DNA of 19,741 nucleotides from NCBI GenBank assembly GCA_007119305.1, contig SKPY01000432.1, positions 1 through 19,741 on the forward strand. The letters run 5' to 3'. The notes below the pieces were generated by a model that saw only the letters and a program-made list of their open reading frames with translations, made no database searches and was not told the origin of the DNA. Positions 14,953-19,741 of this stretch are shown piece after piece. The translations under genes were made by a program, and so were the position numbers. Position 1 is the stretch's first letter. Each line of letters begins with the position of its first letter. Source of the stretch: Nitriliruptorales bacterium (GTDB lineage: Bacteria > Actinomycetota > Nitriliruptoria > Euzebyales > Egibacteraceae).

Positions 14953-15615
14953 ATGAGCCGCACGACCGCGATCATTCCCGTTCGCAACGAGGGTGCCACC
15001 GTCGGCGAGGTGGTGGCTGTCGCCCACGCCTCGCCGCTCGTCGACGACGTCATCGTGGTCGACGGCGACTCCACCGACGACACGCGCGAGCAGGCGGCGC
15101 GGCAGGGCGCGACGGTGCTCGTGGAGCGCAAGCCCGGCAAGGGTGAGGCGATGATCACCGGGGTGCAGGCGACCGACGCTGACGTTGTGGTCTTCCTCGA
15201 CGGCGACCTCACCGGCCTGCGGCCCCACCACGTCGATCGCCTGGTCCGCACGGTCCGCGCCGGCGGGGCGGTCATGGCCTGTGGCCTGTTCGACCGCGGG
15301 CCAGCCCTGAACATGCTGTTCCTGCACGTGCTGCCGATCCTCACCGGAGAGCGGGCGCTGCGCCGCGAGCTGTTCGAGTCGCTGGCATCCGACGACGTGA
15401 CGGGCTACCGCGTCGAGGCGGCGCTCAACGCCCGTGCCGGTGAGCTCGGTGAGCGCGTCGCGGCCTTCATCTGCACGGGGATGTTCCACCGGCAGAAGGA
15501 GGAGAAACTCGACGACCCCCTGCAGGGCAAGATCGCCAAGGTGACGATGATCCTGACGGCCTTCGGCAGCTACGTCCGCTACTGGGCGCACCGGCGGTTC
15601 TCACGCCTGGTCTGA
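14953..15615 (+). CDS. family 2 glycosyltransferase (GpgS-like GT-A fold)
   Basis: 220-aa GT-A glycosyltransferase with inverting GT2-like signatures. Nucleotide-binding IIPVRNEGATV is at residues 7-17, VVDGDSTDDT at 35-44, KPGKGEAM at 60-67 and the metal-binding D83-G-D85 in VVFLDGDLTGL. The PGKGEA stretch and the DSTDDT style recall glucosyl-3-phosphoglycerate synthase and related actinobacterial enzymes, but the protein is shorter than GpgS (about 300 aa), so the acceptor is open. The C-terminal end is basic and aromatic (YVRYWAHRRFSRL) and could touch the membrane. Start ATG 14953 has only a GGGAA about 5 bases upstream; no other in-frame start fits the domain. It is convergent with a large glycosidase gene, so the two could act on the same glycan, which is inference. 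Confidence 0.85.
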   Translation: MSRTTAIIPVRNEGATVGEVVAVAHASPLVDDVIVVDGDSTDDTREQAARQGATVLVERKPGKGEAMITGVQATDADVVVFLDGDLTGLRPHHVDRLVRTVRAGGAVMACGLFDRGPALNMLFLHVLPILTGERALRRELFESLASDDVTGYRVEAALNARAGELGERVAAFICTGMFHRQKEEKLDDPLQGKIAKVTMILTAFGSYVRYWAHRRFSRLV

Positions 15616-15655
15616 CGCCGACGTGGCGCTGGGCAGGGACGGTGCGCGCGTGCTC

Positions 15656-15674
15656 GCTTGAGGGGGCCTCAGGC
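15656..15674. terminator. hairpin between the convergent GT2 and glycosidase genes
   Basis: GCTTGAGG (15656-15663), loop GGG, CCTCAGGC (15667-15674) pairs over eight positions with a single G-T wobble. It lies 40 bases after the GT2 stop and overlaps the glycosidase stop codon, so it could end transcripts from both sides. There is no T-run on the plus strand beyond a short TTT at 15679-15681. Confidence 0.45.
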
Positions 15675-17969
15675 CGACTTTGCAGCCGACTCGACCGGAC
15701 GCAGGCGCACCTCGCCGGTGCGCTCCGTGGTCGACCAGGAGGGGTCGAGGCCCGGTGCGCGCAGCCGCGTCCCTGCGCGCGCCTGCTCCCAGCGCAGCAC
15801 CGCCTCGTCGCCGTCCCAGCCGAGCTCGTAGGTCAGCTGCCCGTTGTGCGTGGGCGCCCCGTGCACGGCCACGCGCTGGCCGTGCCATTCCTGGGGGAGC
15901 AGCGAGAGCAGGGCGACGTCGTCACCGTCCTCGCGCACGAGCAGGGTGCGCACGAAGCTCAGCAGGTCGGCCGCCATCCAGCCGTGGTGGCCGTCGCCCA
16001 TGCAGCCGCCGGGCAGCTGGGGGTGGATGGCCTCCGGCCAGGTGTGGGTGGGCGTGGCGGCGTCGAGCAGCCACGTGAGGCGGCGCCAGGCGCGCGGGTC
16101 CCCCCCGAGCAGCTCGACGAACGCGAGCTGGAGGGTCAGGTAGGTTCCGAGCCCGGTGTGGGCGATGCCCTGGTAGAACGCCTCCCCGATCGTGAAGCGC
16201 TCGCGGATCGCCTCCAGCGTCCCGGTGATCCAGGGATCGTCGTGGGCGAGCAGCCCCAGGGGCCAGCAGGCCGCGAGGCCGCCGACCATCCCTGCATCCA
16301 CGCCGCGCTCCGGTCCGGCGGTGATCAGCCGGCGAGCGACCCGGTCGGCGCTGCGCTCGAGCGCGGCGAACAGCGTGACGCGCAGGCGCTCGGCCGCCTC
16401 TGTGGCCGCTGCGGCGCCGGCTTCGTCGCCGCCCCAGCGCGCGATTGCGGCAGCGTCCAGCAGTCCGCGCCAACCCCAGAAGTCGTCCCAGTAGTAGTAG
16501 TCGTAGGGTCCGAAGTGCTCAGCGGAGATCCCCGCCGGGAGCAGGCCGCGTGCTTCCGGGGTCTTGCCGGCGTCGTTGGCGCACGTGCTGGCAAGCCACC
16601 GCGCCCCCCTGGCCACGCTGGCGCTGAGCTCGTCCAGCAGCGCGTCGTCGCGGGTGAGGCGGTGGTGCTCGGCGATCGTCCAGATCGCCGCGCCGTTGGC
16701 GTCCCACTCCCGCCACTGGCTGTAGAAGAACCCGTCGGGCTGCTGGCGCCCGGGGTAGCTGCGCAGCACGTCTGCCGCCTCCGCGTGCAGCCCCCAGCGG
16801 TCGAGTGCGGCGACCTGGTAGGCCGCGTCGCGGAACCAGAACCGGTGGTAGGAGGAGGGCCCGGCGGTGATGGAGCCCGGATCGTGCAGCAGCAGCAGGT
16901 ACGCACGGTTGGCGTCGACCGCCTCCTGGAGGCGGCGGTCGGGCAGCTCGACCCGCAGGCCGCGCTCCATGCGCTGCGACCACTCCGCAGCGACCTGCTC
17001 CGCGTCGGGCATCAACGCCGGGTCGGCTACAGGGGCACGGGTTGCCCGCCGCCATGGGAGCCGCAGCCGGGGCCTGGGCGCGCGGCCGGCGATCGGCACG
17101 AGCGCCCGCGCCCGCTGACCCGGCGGCAGCGGATACACGAAGGCTGCTTGCGCGAGACCGGCGGTGCAGCGGACCTCGGTGGGGGCGGATCCGAGGTGGT
17201 CGTCGAGCTGGTGTGCGCAGTCGCCGTCCCGGAAGGACGACAGCGCTGCGCGGGTGGGTGGGCTCGGGAGCATCACCAGCGCCTTGTCGTCCACCCGCAC
17301 GGCACGCCCGTCCACGGCCAGGCGCTCGATGACCGCCAGCCCTTCGGGGTTGTAGGGCCGCACCGCGAACGCCATCTCGACGACCCCTGCAGTGGCGTTC
17401 TCGACCTCGACCACGACCATCTCGGGCACGCTCTCCACGGCGTACGCCCGGTGCAGCACCGCGCCACCGTCGACGTCCATGCTCGTCACCACGACGGGCG
17501 CCGTGCCGAGCAGCGACTGCCGGATGCCCGCCTCACGGCTCGGATAGCGCCAGTCACCGCTGGCACGGACCCACCAGTCAAGCGACCACCCGTCGAACGC
17601 CGTGGTGACGAGCCCGCTGCTGTCGACGATGGCCTCCCACATCGAGCCGGGGTTCCCGACCGCGGTCCAGTTGCGCTGGGTCACGTTGTGGATCACCGGC
17701 AGGTGCCCCCGGGGGGTGAACGCGGGGCTGCCCGGGTCGAGCTGCCCGACCAGCCAGCGGGGCCAGACCCAGTCCGGTGCGATGTCGACTGCCCCGCGGG
17801 TGCGCACCGCCCGCAGCACGGTCCGCGCACCGACCGGTAGGACCTCGGTCGGGGGGGTGGCGTCGATGGTCGCGCCCAGCCGCTGGAACGTGGACAGGTG
17901 CCGCACGATGTCCGGGCCGATGCGCAGCCGGCCGAGCACGCGCCGCAGTGCGAAGGTACGCCAGTTCAT
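15669..17969 (-). CDS. six-hairpin (alpha/alpha)6-barrel glycoside hydrolase, GH15-like
   Basis: 766-aa predicted cytosolic glycosidase (no signal peptide). An N-terminal beta-rich region spans about residues 1-310, followed by an Arg/Pro-rich linker near 320-340 (RPRLRLPWRR), the (alpha/alpha)6 toroid about 355-690, and a short C-terminal beta part. Active-site-like motifs are WFRDAA with D381, REWDANGAAIWTIAEHH with D423, and TWPEAIHPQLPGG with E646, which suit an inverting six-hairpin enzyme acting on alpha-glucosides or related glycans. The exact CAZy family and substrate cannot be assigned by eye. The ATG at 17969 is preceded by GAGGTGA; the GTG at 17975 is part of that binding site. It lies 79 bases downstream of the antiporter on the same strand and convergent with a GT2 gene. 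Confidence 0.78.
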   Translation of the reverse strand: MNWRTFALRRVLGRLRIGPDIVRHLSTFQRLGATIDATPPTEVLPVGARTVLRAVRTRGAVDIAPDWVWPRWLVGQLDPGSPAFTPRGHLPVIHNVTQRNWTAVGNPGSMWEAIVDSSGLVTTAFDGWSLDWWVRASGDWRYPSREAGIRQSLLGTAPVVVTSMDVDGGAVLHRAYAVESVPEMVVVEVENATAGVVEMAFAVRPYNPEGLAVIERLAVDGRAVRVDDKALVMLPSPPTRAALSSFRDGDCAHQLDDHLGSAPTEVRCTAGLAQAAFVYPLPPGQRARALVPIAGRAPRPRLRLPWRRATRAPVADPALMPDAEQVAAEWSQRMERGLRVELPDRRLQEAVDANRAYLLLLHDPGSITAGPSSYHRFWFRDAAYQVAALDRWGLHAEAADVLRSYPGRQQPDGFFYSQWREWDANGAAIWTIAEHHRLTRDDALLDELSASVARGARWLASTCANDAGKTPEARGLLPAGISAEHFGPYDYYYWDDFWGWRGLLDAAAIARWGGDEAGAAAATEAAERLRVTLFAALERSADRVARRLITAGPERGVDAGMVGGLAACWPLGLLAHDDPWITGTLEAIRERFTIGEAFYQGIAHTGLGTYLTLQLAFVELLGGDPRAWRRLTWLLDAATPTHTWPEAIHPQLPGGCMGDGHHGWMAADLLSFVRTLLVREDGDDVALLSLLPQEWHGQRVAVHGAPTHNGQLTYELGWDGDEAVLRWEQARAGTRLRAPGLDPSWSTTERTGEVRLRPVESAAKSA

Positions 17970-18048
17970 GGTCACCTCGTGTCGTTGCTCGAGTCCATGA
18001 CGACATACCCAGCCTGTCCGAGAGCTATCGGCGCTGTGCGCTCCACGG

Positions 18049-19248
18049 TCAGGTGCTCGGCTCCCGGTGGGCGAGCAGCCTGCGTCCCGGCGCTGCCGTG
18101 ACCCCGTGCGCGAGGGTGCTCGCTGCGATGATCAACGTGCCGAGCGCCCACAGCGAGGCGTCGAGTGCACCCTGGAGCCGCGCCTCAGCCAGGTAGAACA
18201 GCGCCGCCACCCCGATCGGGCCGAACCATCCGGCGAACACCCGCTCGGGCCCGCTGAGGCGCAGCAGGCCGCCCAGGGCGAGCAGCAGCGGCACGCGCCG
18301 CAGGACGAGCACCGCCACCGCCAGCGCCGGGCCCCGCCAGCCGAGCGCGCCCCACGCCGCCCACGGCAGCGCGATCCCGAACAGGGTGAAGGCGGGCAGG
18401 ACGAGGTACTGGTTGATGGCCTCCTGCACCTCCTGCTCCTCTGCACGTTCGGCTTGCGACAGCCCGTGGGCGTACGCGATGCCGGCGGCGAACACGGCCA
18501 CGACCGCGGAGCCGCCGACCAGCTTGGCCACCCCGTAGGTGCAGGCGGTGACCGACAGCGTCAAGGCAAGGAACGCGCTGTGCTCGATGTCCCGGTGACG
18601 TTCGGACAGCACCACCAGACGGCCGCACAGCCAGCCGAGGGCGGCTCCGACGACGACGGCCACCAGCACCTCGCTGACGGCGTGGAGCACCGCGCCGCCC
18701 ACGGGCGCGCCTTGGGTGAAGGCCAGCGCCAGCAGCACGATGACGAGCGCCAGCCCGTCGTTCGCACCCGATTCCAGCGAGATGATGGCCCGCAGACGCA
18801 ACGGCAGGTCACGCCGGGCGGGGGCACCGGCGACGATGCTCGAGGCCAGCACCGGGTCGGTGGGAGCCACGACCGCCCCGAGCAGCACGGCCGCGGCCAG
18901 CGGCAGGCCGAGGGCGACACCGAGACCGGCCGTGACGAGGGCCATGCCCACCATCCCGACCGTGAGCAGGAGCGCCACAGGAACGAGATGTGCGCGCAGC
19001 GTCTCCAGCGGGAAGCGCAAGGCGACGCTCATCAGGGACGCGGCGAGGACGAGCTCGGCCACGAGCCCCAGCGTCTCGGCCTCGGCGTGCGCGGGCAGCT
19101 CGACGAGCCCGAGGACGCTTGGTCCCAGTGCCACGCCGAGCAGCAGGGCCGCGAGCGGCTCCGTGAGCGGCCAGCTGCGCAGCGGGCGGGAGGCCAGTGC
19201 CAGCCCGACCGCAAGGCCCCCGACGGTCGCGAAGAGCACCTCCAGCAC
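18049..19248 (-). CDS. CPA1-family cation/proton antiporter (NhaP-like)
   Basis: 399-aa integral membrane antiporter, probably Na+/H+ or K+/H+, with about 11-12 hydrophobic segments. The family signature is clear: APTDPVLASSIV with D131, and SLESGANDGLALV (residues 157-169) with E159, N163 and D164, the ES-x-x-ND motif of CPA1 exchangers. The GTG start at 19248 is chosen because GAGGAGG lies just upstream; sequence further out (toward 19533) is antisense of the FHA-like gene. It has no cytosolic C-terminal regulatory domain such as RCK/TrkA, so it is a minimal exchanger. It diverges from the FHA-like gene across 135 bases and precedes the glycosidase. The ion is by family analogy. Confidence 0.9.
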   Translation of the reverse strand: MLEVLFATVGGLAVGLALASRPLRSWPLTEPLAALLLGVALGPSVLGLVELPAHAEAETLGLVAELVLAASLMSVALRFPLETLRAHLVPVALLLTVGMVGMALVTAGLGVALGLPLAAAVLLGAVVAPTDPVLASSIVAGAPARRDLPLRLRAIISLESGANDGLALVIVLLALAFTQGAPVGGAVLHAVSEVLVAVVVGAALGWLCGRLVVLSERHRDIEHSAFLALTLSVTACTYGVAKLVGGSAVVAVFAAGIAYAHGLSQAERAEEQEVQEAINQYLVLPAFTLFGIALPWAAWGALGWRGPALAVAVLVLRRVPLLLALGGLLRLSGPERVFAGWFGPIGVAALFYLAEARLQGALDASLWALGTLIIAASTLAHGVTAAPGRRLLAHREPST

Positions 19249-19329
19249 CGGACCTCCTCTGGTCGCACTCAGTGTTGGCCACTGCGTCGCTCCCCAATCC
19301 CGCCCTGGCCGGACGACGGGGACCGGGAG

Positions 19330-19371
19330 CGCCACGCGAGACGTCCGCGTTTGGCGTGGCGGCTCCACGCC
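19330..19371. promoter_or_regulatory. clustered dyads (possible operator) between antiporter and FHA-like gene
   Basis: Three related half-sites occur in 42 bases: CGCCACGC (19330-19337), GGCGTGG (19353-19359, continuing as GCGTGGCG to 19361) and CCACGCC (19365-19371). The second pairs perfectly with either neighbour (8 bp with the first, 7 bp with the third), and the last copy abuts the -10 box of the FHA-like gene. This looks like a repressor or activator site, but GC-rich sequence yields such dyads by chance too. Confidence 0.4.
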
Positions 19372-19377
19372 TACCAT
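19351..19377 (+). promoter_or_regulatory. leaderless promoter of the FHA-like gene
   Basis: TTGGCG (19351-19356), a 15-base spacer and TACCAT (19372-19377). The seventh base after the -10 box is the A of the ATG at 19384, exactly where transcription should begin. There is no ribosome binding site, which agrees with a leaderless mRNA. Confidence 0.5.
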
Positions 19378-19383
19378 CCCACG

Positions 19384-19741
19384 ATGGAGCGCAGACCGGC
19401 CGTGGAGTTCGTCGTCGAGGAGGGCCCGGAACGCGGTCGCACGGTGCCGCTGCCGCCAGGTCGCGGGACGCTCGGTTCGGAGCCCGGCCACGCGCACGTG
19501 GTCCTCGGCGACCTCCACGTCGCCCCCGGTCACCTGGCCGTCGACGTGCAGCCCGATGGCCGGGTCAGCGTCTGGCCGCTCGGGAGTCCCGTCGCGGTGG
19601 ACGGCCGGCCCCTCGAGGGCGCGGTCACGTTGACCCCCGGGCAGCGGGTGCGCATCGGCGCGACCACCCTGGCGCTGCGCGCCGCACAGCCGGCAGGCCC
19701 GGCGCCACGACCGGCAGGCCCGCCACCGCAGCGGGCAGGGC
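19384..19741 (+). CDS. N terminus of a protein with a degenerate FHA-like domain (3' truncated by window edge)
   Basis: Open frame from ATG 19384 to the window end, 119 codons seen, no stop. Residues about 6-100 read as an FHA-like beta sandwich: FVVEEGPERGRTVPLPPG, then GTLGSEPGHAHVVLGD, VAPGHLAVDV, VSVWPLGSPVAVDGRPLEG and LTPGQRVRIGATTLALR, with the usual spacing. The phosphothreonine-binding residues are not kept: the GR arginine is replaced (LGS) and SRxH reads APGH, so it may not bind phosphopeptides. A Pro/Ala/Gly linker begins near residue 103, with a heptad repeat PAGPAPR/PAGPPPQ. FHA-like N termini of this kind occur on FtsK/SpoIIIE- or EssC-type ATPases and on regulatory proteins, but the downstream part is outside the window so the class is open. 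No ribosome binding site precedes the ATG. Confidence 0.65.
   Translation, partial: MERRPAVEFVVEEGPERGRTVPLPPGRGTLGSEPGHAHVVLGDLHVAPGHLAVDVQPDGRVSVWPLGSPVAVDGRPLEGAVTLTPGQRVRIGATTLALRAAQPAGPAPRPAGPPPQRAG

Noticed and set aside
15642..17840. Plus-strand frame of 732 codons opposite the glycosidase
   Set aside because: Lacks hydrophobic patterning or motifs, whereas the minus strand shows consistent glycosidase motifs and a good start.
17970..18048. Small stems between the antiporter and glycosidase genes (CCGA/TCGG at 18018-18031, GCGC/GCGC at 18031-18041)
   Set aside because: Only 4-bp stems, expected by chance at this GC level; too weak to call a terminator.
1..19741. RNA genes, CRISPR arrays, insertion sequences, prophage or toxin-antitoxin genes
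   Set aside because: All gaps between genes are under 200 bases and none shows tRNA-like folds, regular spaced repeats or terminal inverted repeats; no transposase or integrase motif appears in any supported gene.

Overview
The window looks like chromosome from a very GC-rich actinobacterium. The base composition is visibly above about 70% G+C, starts are often GTG or TTG, and promoters show TANNNT -10 boxes. One enzyme resembles the mycobacterial protein called IlvG, and one gene appears to be leaderless. A deep-branching class such as Nitriliruptoria or Acidimicrobiia is possible, but that placement is inference. There are 16 protein genes, one truncated at each window edge. I see no RNA genes, insertion sequences, CRISPR arrays or phage genes, and no stretch over 300 bases lacks a gene.

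Layout: (1) 1-1080 (+), 3' part of an alpha/beta hydrolase, overlapping tail to tail with an MFS transporter (1020-2264, -). (2) 2410-4632 (-), a cytosolic molybdopterin/[4Fe-4S] oxidoreductase, and 4713-5813 (-), a membrane-anchored coiled-coil M23 peptidase. (3) 6009-9431 (+), a catabolic-looking cluster: an IlvG-like ThDP enzyme, an AtuA-family protein and a separate small AtuA C-terminal-type protein. (4) 9542-12843 (+), the conserved core block phoH-ybeY-CNNM/CBS transporter-cdd, which act in RNA metabolism, ribosome maturation, metal homeostasis and pyrimidine salvage. In many actinobacteria era/recO would follow. Here an unrecognised 428-aa protein follows (12906-14192), with an N-terminal Mrr-like fold that seems to have lost its nuclease motif. 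(5) 14217-15615, a divergent pair: a TVP38/TMEM64 membrane protein (-) and a small GT2 glycosyltransferase (+). (6) 15669-19248 (-), a CPA1-type cation/proton antiporter followed by a 766-aa six-hairpin glycosidase. (7) 19384 to the end (+), the start of a protein with a degenerate FHA-like domain, apparently leaderless, divergent from the antiporter.

The least ordinary signals are these: the ThDP-enzyme/AtuA operon; the degenerate Mrr-like protein in the phoH-ybeY-cdd neighbourhood; overlapping dyads at the promoter between the antiporter and the FHA-like gene; an 8-bp dyad straddling the predicted phoH start site; and the facing GT2 and glycosidase genes. No known defence or mobile system is present, and nothing here proves a new one.
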